64,000 bases of DNA from Trichodesmium sp002260545. Its GTDB lineage: Bacteria; Cyanobacteriota; Cyanobacteriia; Cyanobacteriales; Microcoleaceae. Of this stretch, positions 51,706-61,431 are shown one piece after another. The stretch is from assembly GCF_050016015.1 (NCBI RefSeq), contig NZ_JBNHEQ010000297.1, positions 39,891 through 103,890 on the forward strand, given 5' to 3'. The first letter of the stretch is position 1. Each line of letters opens with the position of its first letter. The position numbers and the translations under genes were made by a program. The notes beneath the pieces were generated by a model. That model had not been told where the DNA came from and made no database searches. It was given only the letters and a program-made list of their open reading frames with translations.

Positions 51706-52350
51706 TTGGCTTACGATAATACTTGTAAATATTTAGCAGAAACTTATGCTCCGAATTTTGTCCGTTGGTTACTGGGAATTAACCCTAGTAATGTGCAGGT
51801 AATTAAAACAGAAATTATTCCTGAACCTATTCGTTCTGATGCTTTGATTCTGCTACAAATCGATCGGAAAATTCTACATCTAGAATTTCAAACATTGCCT
51901 TACTCTGACCCACCAATTCCCTATAGAATGCTCCAATATTGGACGTTGCTTTATGAGAAGTATTGGTGTGATATTGAGCAAGTGCTTATCTTATTAAAAG
52001 AAACTGATTCAGAATTGGCTTCTCAAGATAAATTTGAAAGGCAAAATACTCGGCATTCTTATCGAGTAATTCGACTTTGGGAGGAGGAGTCTGCACCTTT
52101 TCTTGCCGATAATGCTTTATTACCATTAGCAACTTTGACTCGTAGTCAAAGTCCAACAGCTTTATTGTCAGAAGTAGCAGATAAAATTGCTAGAATAGAA
52201 GAGGTAGATCAACAAAGAAATATTTCTGCTGCTGCGGAAATATTAGGGGGTTTAAGGTTTGATAAAAATTTAATTCGTCAACTTTTGAGGGAGGAAATAA
52301 TGCAAGAATCTGTTATTTATCAGGATATTCTCCACTCTCATGGCCGTTGA
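51706..52350 (+). CDS. Rpn/DUF4351-type nuclease, C-terminus replaced
   Basis: 214 residues; start TTG 51706 (MAYDNTCKYLAETYAPNFVR). EPIRSDALILLQIDRKILHL, EFQTLPYSDPPIPYRMLQYW is the PD-(D/E)XK core (D and ExQ) of cyanobacterial Rpn-like recombination-promoting nucleases. Near 52331 the normal continuation after ESVIYQDIL is lost; the last residues HSHGR come from WD40 repeat DNA of the opposite strand. Members usually carry a further C-terminal domain, so this one is truncated by recombination. Confidence 0.75.
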   Translation: MAYDNTCKYLAETYAPNFVRWLLGINPSNVQVIKTEIIPEPIRSDALILLQIDRKILHLEFQTLPYSDPPIPYRMLQYWTLLYEKYWCDIEQVLILLKETDSELASQDKFERQNTRHSYRVIRLWEEESAPFLADNALLPLATLTRSQSPTALLSEVADKIARIEEVDQQRNISAAAEILGGLRFDKNLIRQLLREEIMQESVIYQDILHSHGR

Positions 52351-55224
52351 GAGTCTGCAATAATTTCCCCTGAGGGTTCCACAATTTCACTGTTTTGTCA
52401 ATACTTGCAGTTGCTATAGTCTCTCCATCGGCACTAAATGCTACCGCTTCGACCCAACTCTCATGGCCGTTGAGAGTCTGCAATAATTTCCCCTGAGGGT
52501 TCCACAATTTCNNNNNNNNNNNNNNNNNNNNNNNNNNNNNNNNNNNNNNNNNNNNNNNNNNNNNNNNNNNNNNNNNNNNNNNNNNNNNNNNNNNNNNNNN
52601 NNNNNNNNNNNCTGTTTTGTCAATACTTGCAGTTGCTATAGTCTCTCCATCGGCACTAAATGCTACACCATAGACCGAACTCTTATGGTCGGTGAGAGTC
52701 TGCAATAAANNNNNNNNNNNNNNNNNNNNNNNNNNNNNNNNNNNNNNNNNNNNNNNNNNNNNNNNNNNNNNNNNNNNNNNNNNNNNNNNNNNNNNNNNNN
52801 NNNNNNNNNACTAAATGCTACACCATAGACCGAACTCTTATGGTCGGTGAGAGTCTGCAATAAATTCCCCTGACGGTTCCACAACTTCACTGTTTTGTCA
52901 TCACTTGCAGTGGCAATAGTCTCTCCATCGGGACTAAATGCTACACCATAGACCGAACTCTTATGGTCGGTGAGAGTCTGCAATAAATTCCCCTGACGGT
53001 TCCACAACTTCACTGTTTTGTCATCACTTGCAGTGGCAATAGTCTCTCCATCGGGACTAAATGCTACACCATAGACCGAACTCTTATGGTCGGTGAGAGT
53101 CTGCAATAAATTCCCCTGACGGTTCCACAACTTCACTGTTTTGTCATCACTTGCAGTGGCAATAGTCTCTCCATCGGGACTAAATGCTACACCATAGACC
53201 GAACTCTTATGGTCGGTGAGAGTCTGCAATAAATTCCCCTGACGGTTCCACAACTTCACTGTTTTGTCATCACTTGCAGTGGCAATAGTCTCTCCATCGG
53301 GACTAAATGCTACACCATAGACCGAACTCTTATGGTCGGTGAGAGTCTGCAATAAATTCCCCTGACGGTTCCACAACTTCACTGTTTTGTCACCACTTGC
53401 AGTTGCTATAGTCTCTCCATCCGGACTAAATGCTACACCATAGACCGAACTCTCATGCGCCTCAAAATGTTTAAGTTGGTGATATTTTTGTTCACTTATT
53501 ATGTTTACAACTTGCCTAAGAACATTTGTTACTTTGATTCTGTTTTCAGGCAGAGGCTGAAATATCAGGTTAGGGCGTGGTATTTGTTTAACTGCCCTCA
53601 ACGCTTGTCGCAACGCCTCAAAATTTTTGCCAGACTCAGCAAGTATTTTAGAAGTAATACTTTTCTGCAATGCTTCTGTTTCCGCCAACTTGAAATTTGC
53701 TCGCAAAACTCTAACTCCAGTAATAGCTGCTCCTACAAGCGATAGTACCAATACTGCAAAACTTCTTCGCAGTCGCCTTTCTGCTTTCCGTTCAGCCTCT
53801 TTTAATGTTTTGTTTGCCTCTACCACCGACTGTTTATCAACTTTCTGAGAAGCAGTCAAAAAGCGATAGTCGAGAACACTCAAACTTTTATCCCCTGCCC
53901 ACACTAAAGCATCAGCCAAAGTTTCACCCCGCAATAGTCGCGACTCATCTTGACATCCCGACTTTTGCCAAGCAGTAAACGCCTCGGAGTAGGGGCGTAA
54001 CTTGGCTAACTCCTCTTCTACCCACTGGAGATTAAATACTTCTCGATAGATATAATTCATAACTTGCAACTGACTTTGACGTTTGACAACCAAACCTGTG
54101 AGGCGGAGTTCCATTTGTTCGGGGGTGTCGTTTGCTACGATCCCCCCGTTAGAAAGGGTGTGGGGAGAGGGGGGAGTGTGGGGAGTGTGGGGAGTGTCAG
54201 ACCCACCCCTAACCCCTCCCAGGAGGGGAATATGGGGAGAGGGGGGAGAAACTACTAAATTAACTGTTTGGGGGATCGAATTTAAAACCTGCTGATACAA
54301 CCCCAACAACCGACTTGCCTTTTTTTCATTTACCAAGAGGCGATCGCGAATTGTCCGTAAATGTTCTGGGTTATCGTGATATTCCCAATTATTAATAATA
54401 TAAGTCCGAACCAACTCTGCTACATCGGGAGTACGACTATCATTATTTTTAACAATTATTTGACACAACTTTTGAGTTAAAACAGGTTGCCCACCAGTCC
54501 ATTCTAAAATTTCAGCTAATACCTGTTCTGGATTTTCTACCTGACTTTCTAAACCAGGAGTTAGGAAATCTTTTGCTTCTGCAAAACTAAAACCTGTTAA
54601 CTCTATCGCCCTACCAATATTAAAAGGAGTCCGAGTTTTATCAGCAATTAAATTAGAAGGAGTTGCCACCCCAAATAAAGCAAAAGATAATCGTTTATAT
54701 TCAGGATTTTCTGCCCGTTTATTATGGCAAGCACGAATCAGAGCAAAAAAATCATCGGTGGGAAAATCAAGACTAATTAAACTATCTATCTCATCAACAA
54801 AAATAACAATATTTTCCCCAACTTCCCGAAGCAAAACTTCTCTTAAAAAATCTCTAAATTGTTGTACTGGAGATAAATATTCTCTTTCTTTTAACCACGC
54901 TCGCCGATTAATACTCAAGTCAAAATTGCTAACTAATTCTTGAATAATACCCCGATACCATTGCTTGGCATTAATTTCTTGACTACCGACATCAGTTAAG
55001 TCAATTGCAGCACAGGCAAACCCTTCTTTTTCTAATCTCGCCTTAGTGCGTAACATTAAACTTGACTTTCCCATTTGTCGGCAGTTCAACACATAACAAA
55101 AATATCCTAATTTGAGGGCATCATAAAGATTTTCATCTGCTTCTCGCGTCACATAACTAGGAGCATCAGCAGACAAACTTCCTCCTACTTGATATTGGTA
55201 ATTTTGGTTTTGTTTTGTATTCAT
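52313..55224 (-). CDS. AAA-like ATPase with WD40 repeats, two assembly gaps
   Basis: An AAA_35-type ATPase forms the first 400 residues: YVTREADENLYDALKLG, Walker A-like NCRQMGKSSLM, Walker B VIFVDEIDSLISL and GGQPVLTQKLC. A membrane helix (SFAVLVLSLVGAAITGVRVL) precedes the WD40 part. At least five consecutive 123-bp units (41 residues, NRQGNLLQTLTDHKSSVYGV) are essentially identical; a second type NPQGKLLQTLNGHESWVEAV follows. Gaps 52512-52611 and 52710-52809 lie in the repeats and their 100-N length is arbitrary, so the frame is uncertain there. The 3' end (GEYPDK) is read from antisense Rpn sequence, so the gene is truncated. Confidence 0.8.
52512..52611. other. Assembly gap, 100 N
   Basis: Exactly 100 N inside the WD40-coding repeats. 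Confidence 0.99.
52710..52809. other. Assembly gap, 100 N
   Basis: Exactly 100 N inside the WD40-coding repeats, 98 bp from the previous gap. Confidence 0.99.
54127..54265. repeat. Repeat inserted in frame in the AAA/WD40 gene
   Basis: GGGGAGTGTGGGGAGTGTGG and ACCCACCCCTAACCCCTCCC are intergenic-type repeats here, lying inside the ATPase/membrane linker. They encode SPHIPLLGGVRGGSDTPHTP and similar Pro/Ser/His-rich sequence, keeping the frame. Confidence 0.7.
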
Positions 55225-55661
55225 AGAAGTTAGGGAAAATTAATTATTATGTTAAATATAAAATTGTCATTGCGAGGGGTGTTTAGCAGCAGTAATTTTT
55301 GTAGGAAAATCTACTCACCCCCGAAGCAATCTTAGTAATTCTCATTGCGAGGGGGGGTTTGTAACAGTAACTTTTGTAGTCAAGTCAACTAATCCCCTGA
55401 AGCAATCTCGCATAGTTGAATTTTATTAGTTATTTTAATGGGATTGCTTTCCTACGGAATGCTCCGCAAACGTTCCTCGCAATGACAAACTAAGAGAAAA
55501 TTGTCATTGCGAGGGGAATTTACCACAGTAACTTTTGTAGTCAACTCAACTAATCCCCCGAAGCAATCTCGGATAGTTGAATTTTATTAGTTATTTTAAT
55601 GGGATTGCTTTTCTACGGAATACTCCGCAAACGTACCTCGCAATGACAAATTATAAAATAG
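55225..55661. repeat. Tandem palindromic repeats ending TTGTCATTGCGAGG
   Basis: Three units, one partial; the last (about 55500-55647) has perfect ends TTGTCATTGCGAGG / CCTCGCAATGACAA, and contains CCCGAAGCAATCTCGGATAG, GTTGAATTTTATTAGTTATT and TACGGAATACTCCGCAAACG. No gene. Confidence 0.75.
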
Positions 55662-56885
55662 TTATTTCAAACGTTCATAAAAATATTGCCGATATAATTC
55701 ACATCTGGGAACAACATCATTACCTAGTAATTTTACTAATCCTAAACTATCCAATTTATAAGTCAAAAGGGAATCTATATTTACAGATTCTTTTGCCATA
55801 ACAACTTTCTTAAAAGCTGCTTTGAGTTCGGGATGAGCTTCTAAAGTTGACAACAATTCTTGCAAATGACTGCGATAAATTCCTGCATTAGTTGGTGCTT
55901 TTTCTAATAGCTCCGATAAGTTTGAATTTTGATGATTTTTTAAATAAGATAAAGCCTGATCTAATAAAAAAGGATGCCCTCCTACTAAATCAGTTAACTG
56001 TGTCACTTGTTCAGCTTGTAAATTTAATTTATAAATTTCAGTAAGTTGACGTACTTGCTCCGAATTAAACTCTTTTAACTCGATAGGTAAACCCACATTA
56101 AAAGGAGATTGATTAATATTTAAAGGAATATAAACTTCTGTAGAATGAACTACTACTAACCGTAACTTTTTCCAGATATTTTTTCGCTTTGCTGTCTCAT
56201 GCCAAGAACGTAATAATGGCAAAAAATCTTCAGCAATTTTATGGGGAAAAATTAGGTGAATCTTATCTATACATAAAACTAAAGCTTCTGGGATTTTTGG
56301 TAATAAATACTCTTCAAAATAAGTATTACATTTAGTTTTACTCCCATCTTCTTCACACCAAGATTCACTCAAATTCTCTTTCGGCAAATTTAATTCACGA
56401 CCGAGACAACTACAAAACCATCGCAAAAACTTATCAAAATTTCCAAAAAGATGAGTATCAGCATCTAATAAATTAATAGATGCCGTTTGGTAGTTATGTT
56501 TTTTTCCTTGCTCTAAAATTCTATTAGTTAGCAAAGTTTTACCCATTTTTTTAGGAGCTTGAATTCTGATTAAAGAGCCTGGTTGTAAAATAGTTTCATC
56601 ACAAATAGATTCAATGGGTGGTCGTTCAATATAAATAATCTTTTCTGCTTCTGTTTCTTTTTCTGGTATTTGAGCGATCGCTTGCCAATCAAAACCTAAT
56701 TTCTGACATATTTCGGTAAAATAGGAAAAATCTACAGGTTTGCCGTTGAGAAAATTAGATACAGTTGAATAAGCAATACCTAATTCACTAGCTAGAGCTT
56801 TTTGACTAGGAAAATTATTACGTTGAACAGCCGATTTAACTTTTTCCTTATATTCTGGTGCAACTCTCAGGGATCTAGAAGACAT
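55662..56885 (-). CDS. HTH-AAA-like ATPase
   Basis: 407 residues. The N-terminal helix-turn-helix (QKALASELGIAYSTVSNFLN) resembles the domain often found before AAA_35-type ATPases in cyanobacteria. The ATPase has PKKMGKTLLTNRIL (P-loop variant), ALVLCIDKIHLIF (Walker B-like) and LVGGHPFLLDQALSYL. It shares architecture with the AAA domain of the 52313-55224 protein. Likely a STAND-like signalling ATPase with DNA- or partner-binding head; role unknown. Confidence 0.8.
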   Translation of the reverse strand: MSSRSLRVAPEYKEKVKSAVQRNNFPSQKALASELGIAYSTVSNFLNGKPVDFSYFTEICQKLGFDWQAIAQIPEKETEAEKIIYIERPPIESICDETILQPGSLIRIQAPKKMGKTLLTNRILEQGKKHNYQTASINLLDADTHLFGNFDKFLRWFCSCLGRELNLPKENLSESWCEEDGSKTKCNTYFEEYLLPKIPEALVLCIDKIHLIFPHKIAEDFLPLLRSWHETAKRKNIWKKLRLVVVHSTEVYIPLNINQSPFNVGLPIELKEFNSEQVRQLTEIYKLNLQAEQVTQLTDLVGGHPFLLDQALSYLKNHQNSNLSELLEKAPTNAGIYRSHLQELLSTLEAHPELKAAFKKVVMAKESVNIDSLLTYKLDSLGLVKLLGNDVVPRCELYRQYFYERLK

Positions 56886-57066
56886 AACTTAGCTATAATA
56901 AAAGCTAAATAAATCTATAAATACTTACGCTACATTTTAGCACTACTCAGTCATCAGTCTAGAATTTTTGATTAAGTCAGTCACAAGTCAGACAAATTAT
57001 TTTATATCAACAAGCTGAAACTCAATCATCTGTATATTTTAATGAAATTGTAGAACAAAACAAGGA

Positions 57067-57387
57067 ATGAACAGAGGAGTTTCAACTATGACTATATCTA
57101 ATAATAATCAAAACTCTACCCTGAATACAATGGAGCAACTTGTTATTAAAGAACGTCTGCGTCAAGCACAATTAAGCTTTAATATTGTTCTAGGCTTAAC
57201 TATAATTAGTGGCATTATTAGTGTAACAGGTGTAGGACTTTTACTCTCAGGGAAAACTTCTGAAGGAACAGCCACAACTGCAGGCGGACTTGCATCACAA
57301 ATTGTTAGTGTTGGCTTACTAAAAATGACTCAAGATAGTAATGAAAGACTTGATAAAATAGCCACCGAATTTCTAGATGAAGACTAG
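57067..57387 (+). CDS. Cyanobacterial TRADD-N-associated membrane protein
   Basis: 106 residues; ATG 57088 (MTISNNN) is an alternative start. VIKERLRQAQLSFNIVLGLT, IISGIISVTGVGLLLSGKTS and EGTATTAGGLASQIVSVGLL then a charged tail NERLDKI match the cyanobacterial TRADD-N-associated membrane domain, reported as part of putative death/conflict signalling proteins. It sits divergently to the HTH-AAA gene, an interesting pairing. Two membrane helices are predicted. Confidence 0.75.
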   Translation: MNRGVSTMTISNNNQNSTLNTMEQLVIKERLRQAQLSFNIVLGLTIISGIISVTGVGLLLSGKTSEGTATTAGGLASQIVSVGLLKMTQDSNERLDKIATEFLDED

Positions 57388-57606
57388 AATAAACTAATAG
57401 TAGGGTAGACAAATCTTTATCCTCCCTACTAAAATTACATGAGACATTTGTGAAAAAATACTAACAATTAAGTAGTTAAGTCTAATTAAATGTTAAAAAA
57501 AATTGTAGGGGCAGGTTTGAGTGAAAGCCTTGACTTAATAGATATCTAGTTCTCAAAACCCACCCTGTCAATATTCCATTTATTTATACTCAACTACTTA
57601 TGAAAA
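57388..57606. other. Short intergenic stretch with repeat remnant
   Basis: TTGTAGGGGCAGGTTTGAGT and CTCAAAACCCACCCTG (57506-57570) form an imperfect inverted pair, distantly like the purL-distal repeat. No gene. Confidence 0.4.
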
Positions 57607-58359
57607 ATGAACAATAATTATCAAGTCTGGAAAACGGCAGAAATTTCCCAAAAATATCTTTCTGGTGTCAGGAGTGCTATTCCTTTAGCTACTGAACAAA
57701 TTGAGATTATCTTGAGAATTATTCAGACAACTAAATCCCAAGTAAATAACTTTTTAGACTTAGGTTGTGGTGATGGTATTTTAGGTCAGGCAATTCTCAG
57801 TCAATACCCTGATTCTCAAGGAGTATTTTTAGACTTTTCAGACGCAATGATTGAAGCTGCAAAAAGCAAAGTTGCTGATAATTATCAAGGTAATTCTGAA
57901 TTTATTATTCAAGATTATGGTCTGCCGGAATGGGTAAATAAAGTTCAAGAAAAAGCACCATTTGATGTAATTGTGTCAGGATTTTCAATTCATCATCAAC
58001 CAGATACCAGAAAACAAGAAATCTATCAAGAAATTTACCAATTATTACAGCCTGGAGGATTATTTTTAAATTTGGAACACGTTGCCTCACCATCTAAATT
58101 AATTGAGCAATTATTTGATGAATTATTTGTTGATTCTCTCTATGCTTTTCATCAAAGTCAAGACACAAATAAATCCAGAGAAGAAATTAATAGGGAGCAT
58201 TATAACCGCCCAGATAAAACAGCAAATATTCTTGCTCCTCTAGAAACTCAATGTGATTGGTTACGAGAGATAGGTTTTATCCATATTGACTGTTTTATGA
58301 AGTTATTTGAAATTGCTTTATTTGGTGGTATTAAACCAGAATTAAAAGTAGAAATATAG
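57607..58359 (+). CDS. Class I SAM-dependent methyltransferase
   Basis: 250 residues. Motif I NFLDLGCGDGILGQAIL, then GVFLDFSDAMIEAAK, motif II region PFDVIVSGFSIHHQPD and LLQPGGLFLNLEHVASPSKL. Typical small-molecule methyltransferase; substrate unknown. It is convergent with speE, whose stop lies only 24 bp away. Confidence 0.88.
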   Translation: MNNNYQVWKTAEISQKYLSGVRSAIPLATEQIEIILRIIQTTKSQVNNFLDLGCGDGILGQAILSQYPDSQGVFLDFSDAMIEAAKSKVADNYQGNSEFIIQDYGLPEWVNKVQEKAPFDVIVSGFSIHHQPDTRKQEIYQEIYQLLQPGGLFLNLEHVASPSKLIEQLFDELFVDSLYAFHQSQDTNKSREEINREHYNRPDKTANILAPLETQCDWLREIGFIHIDCFMKLFEIALFGGIKPELKVEI

Positions 58360-58383
58360 TAATTTTATTATTAATTTTAAATC

Positions 58384-59310
58384 TCAAATATGAATAGACT
58401 CTGGTGGAGCTTTCAAAGTATATATCTGAGTTTCTGTAGCGATCGCCTGTCGTATATTGAAAGGTAGTTGCAACATACCCAATAAAGAAATACCATCCAT
58501 AAGTTTAAAACCACCTGTAGTTTTTTCTGCCAACAAACGGTCTACTTTTTCTGGGTTTGGTGTAGAGGAAAATTCTTTTTCAGAACAAATAATAAACCCT
58601 AGCGGACATCCATAACTGGTAGAATAAGGAATAAAAGAACTAACATAACTAAAAACACTTTGTAAAGTTTTAACTACACGAACATGAAGATACATTTCAG
58701 CAGGAGAAGTTGAACCTGCTTGTATTATAAACGAGCCATCAGCAGACAAAACTTGGCGAATTTTTTCAAAGTATTCTTGAGTAAATAAAGGAAAAGATGG
58801 ACCAGACTCAATAGGATCTGTCAGGTCAGAAATAATTACATCCCAAGTTTCTGAAGAAGACTCTAAAAAATTCTGAGCATCATCAATAATTAATTCTACA
58901 CGGGGGTCTTCAAAAGCATTTTGGTGCATTTCGGGCAAATACTTTTTGCAAGCTTCTACAACTTCCCCATCTATATCAACCATAACTACTTGCTCAACAG
59001 TTTTCCAGCGTAATACTTCTCGTATTGTTGCTCCTTCTGCTCCTCCAAATACTAAGACTTTGTGTGGAGACCCATGAAAAATCATAGGTGGATGTACTAA
59101 ACTTTCATGGTAGAGAAATTCATCTTCGGTGCAAGACTGCCACTTGCCATCTAGTATTAAAGCTTTACCATAAACACCTTCGACTATATACATTTCCTGA
59201 TACTTGGTTTTTTGATAAACCAGAACTTTATCAATACCATGTTTATAAATATCCCAGGGTGTAATTTGTTCAGAAAAATACAAATCTGTATTAAGATTAG
59301 CACCTGCCAT
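58384..59310 (-). CDS. speE: Spermidine synthase (polyamine aminopropyltransferase)
   Basis: 308 residues. The dcSAM-binding core VLVFGGAEGATIREVLRWKT, MVDIDGEVVEACKKYLPEM and the catalytic Asp in ISDLTDPIESGP are present, and the N-terminal beta domain starts LYFSEQITPWDIYKHGIDKV. It transfers aminopropyl from decarboxylated SAM to putrescine or a related amine. GGAEGA differs slightly from the usual GGGDGG/GGGEGA loop. Confidence 0.92.
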   Translation of the reverse strand: MAGANLNTDLYFSEQITPWDIYKHGIDKVLVYQKTKYQEMYIVEGVYGKALILDGKWQSCTEDEFLYHESLVHPPMIFHGSPHKVLVFGGAEGATIREVLRWKTVEQVVMVDIDGEVVEACKKYLPEMHQNAFEDPRVELIIDDAQNFLESSSETWDVIISDLTDPIESGPSFPLFTQEYFEKIRQVLSADGSFIIQAGSTSPAEMYLHVRVVKTLQSVFSYVSSFIPYSTSYGCPLGFIICSEKEFSSTPNPEKVDRLLAEKTTGGFKLMDGISLLGMLQLPFNIRQAIATETQIYTLKAPPESIHI

Positions 59311-59724
59311 TGATTATTTTCCTCCGGATCGGTATTTAATTATAGCATTTTGAATAAGGAATAAGGATCAAAGGAAACTGTCTGAATAATTTTAGACTTA
59401 ACAACAGTTTCCTACTTGATGAAGTACATATATTCATGGTTTTAGGGAGTAGAAAATATGGGTCTAAAAAATATTTACCCCTTCAATTTTACCACATTAA
59501 TCTGGAATCTCCTTTAACAACTGCTTATATAATTTTGAGGCAAAGATAAAGGGATATTTCAATTTCCAGATTCTCTTTTTCTTATCCAACCAAGAAAGGT
59601 TACATAGTAATCCTAAATGATTTGTGAGAGAAATCTGTAGGGGTTTGGTCTCCTTTCCCCAAGCATAAATGGGATTTGGAAACCAAACCCCTACGATAAA
59701 ATCTTACAACCTATGGGCAAATTG
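59311..59724. other. Gene-free gap with family D repeat
   Basis: Family D copy at 59603-59730: AATCCTAAATGATTTGTGAG, CTGTAGGGGTTTGG, CCAAACCCCTACGATAAAAT, ACAACCTATGGGCAAATTGC. The rest is AT-rich without genes. Confidence 0.6.
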
Positions 59725-61290
59725 CTATATTTTTTCTATTGCTGGTATTAAATATTGAGTCAAGGTAAAAGCATCTACTCCTAATTCGGTTCGTTCTTTT
59801 GTTGCTAATATTGCTGCTTGGGCGTGCCACCAAACTGCTGTTTTTACAGCTTCGAGTGGAGGAATTTTTGTTGAAGTAATAGCTAATAAACCTCCGACTA
59901 ATCCTGTAAGTACATCTCCACTTCCTCCTCTTGCTAATGCGGGAGTGCTTTCTGGATTTATCAATATTTTTTGACTATTGGCAATAATTGTTTTTGCTCC
60001 TTTTAAAACTATGACAAGGTTACTATTTTCAGCAGATTTTTGAGCTGCTAATATCCGATTATTGAGTTGATTTACTAAGTGAGGAAATAGACGTTTAAAT
60101 TCTCCTACATGGGGAGTAATAATTGTTGGTGCTTGACGTTGATTTACTAAAGAGTTATTTGCTAAATTTCCACAAATATTTAAAGCATCAGCATCTAAAA
60201 CTAAAGGACAATTTACAGATAATATTTTTTCTATTATAGATGCAGGTTCTATAGTTAAACCAGGTCCGCAGGCAATGGCATCAAATTTACTTAAATCTAT
60301 ATCTTCTGGTAATTCTTTTATTGCTCCAGTTTCTGTTTCAGGGCAACCAATAATTAGTGCTTCTGGTAAATGATTATTTAGTATTGATTTAATTGATTCT
60401 GGTACAGCAATTGATAACATTCCTACACCTGTTGCTCTGGCAGCTAATCCTGTTAAAATTGCTGCGCCACTATAACGATGGGAACCTGCAATTAATAATA
60501 AATTACCATTTTTATATTTATAGGTTATTGGTGAAAAAGGTAAGGGTAAATTTTCTATAGCAGATGTTTTTGTAATTCTCTCAATTGTAGGATATTCTCC
60601 TAAAATTGCTGTAATATTTGCCAGGGGAATATCAAAGTCAATTAGTTCAGATGTACCAATATATTCTAGAGCTTGGTCTTGTAAAAATGCTTGTTTCCAC
60701 AGACCTAAACAAAATGTGTGGGTAGCACAAATAGCTGTTCCTAAAAGTTCTCCTGTATCTGTATGTATTCCAGAAGGTAAGTCAATACTAAATATTTGTT
60801 TTTGCCAACTATTAATTTGATTGATATTTTCAGCTAAATCTCCAGATATTTCCCGTTCTAAACCAAAGCCAAATAAACCGTCAATGAGCAAATCACAATT
60901 TTTGAGTAGGGAAATATTTTCGACAAAATCAACTCCTAAAGATTGGAGATATTTGGCATGAGCATTTGTTAATTCTTTCAGTTTAGGAATCGGGCGATAA
61001 ACTATTATTTCATAACCTTGAAAATATAATTCTCTGGCTATGACTAAAGCATCTCCACCATTATGACCAGGACCTACTAATACACCTATTTTACCAATAT
61101 TAGGATTTAATAATTCTTGGATTTTTCGTGTTACTAATCCTGCCACTTTTTCCATTAATGCGGCTACTGGCATTCCAGCAATAAATATTCGTTCTTCTAT
61201 TTGTCGCATTTGTGCGGCAGTAACTACAAATCTAGGGAGTAGGGAGTAGGGAGTAGGGAGTAGGGAATAGGAAGTAGGGAAATTAGACAT
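59725..61290 (-). CDS. nnrED: Bifunctional NAD(P)HX epimerase/dehydratase
   Basis: 521 residues. The N-terminal epimerase has VGPGHNGGDALVIARELYFQ, LLIDGLFGFGLEREISG and DLPSGIHTDTG. The C-terminal ADP-dependent dehydratase has LLLIAGSHRYSGAAILTGLA and ARGGSGDVLTGLVGGLLA. The enzyme repairs hydrated NADH/NADPH. The first 19 residues (SNFPTSYSLLPTPYSLLP) are encoded by a CTACTCC-type heptamer repeat, so the native start is probably close to VTAAQMRQIEERIF. Confidence 0.92.
   Translation of the reverse strand: MSNFPTSYSLLPTPYSLLPRFVVTAAQMRQIEERIFIAGMPVAALMEKVAGLVTRKIQELLNPNIGKIGVLVGPGHNGGDALVIARELYFQGYEIIVYRPIPKLKELTNAHAKYLQSLGVDFVENISLLKNCDLLIDGLFGFGLEREISGDLAENINQINSWQKQIFSIDLPSGIHTDTGELLGTAICATHTFCLGLWKQAFLQDQALEYIGTSELIDFDIPLANITAILGEYPTIERITKTSAIENLPLPFSPITYKYKNGNLLLIAGSHRYSGAAILTGLAARATGVGMLSIAVPESIKSILNNHLPEALIIGCPETETGAIKELPEDIDLSKFDAIACGPGLTIEPASIIEKILSVNCPLVLDADALNICGNLANNSLVNQRQAPTIITPHVGEFKRLFPHLVNQLNNRILAAQKSAENSNLVIVLKGAKTIIANSQKILINPESTPALARGGSGDVLTGLVGGLLAITSTKIPPLEAVKTAVWWHAQAAILATKERTELGVDAFTLTQYLIPAIEKI
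61229..61285. repeat. TAGGGAG heptamer array at the nnr start
   Basis: About seven copies of TAGGGAG-type heptamers, read on the minus strand as the N-terminal extension of the nnr protein. Confidence 0.85.
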
Positions 61291-61431
61291 AATTAATAAT
61301 TGATAATTAATAATTAATAATTGATAATGAATGAAAGAGTTTTTTTAATTGTCACCCCGTGAGAAACTTTATACATCAATGCTTTTAGAATTAATCAGCA
61401 ACCCCTAATTATAAATTATTCATTAATTAAT

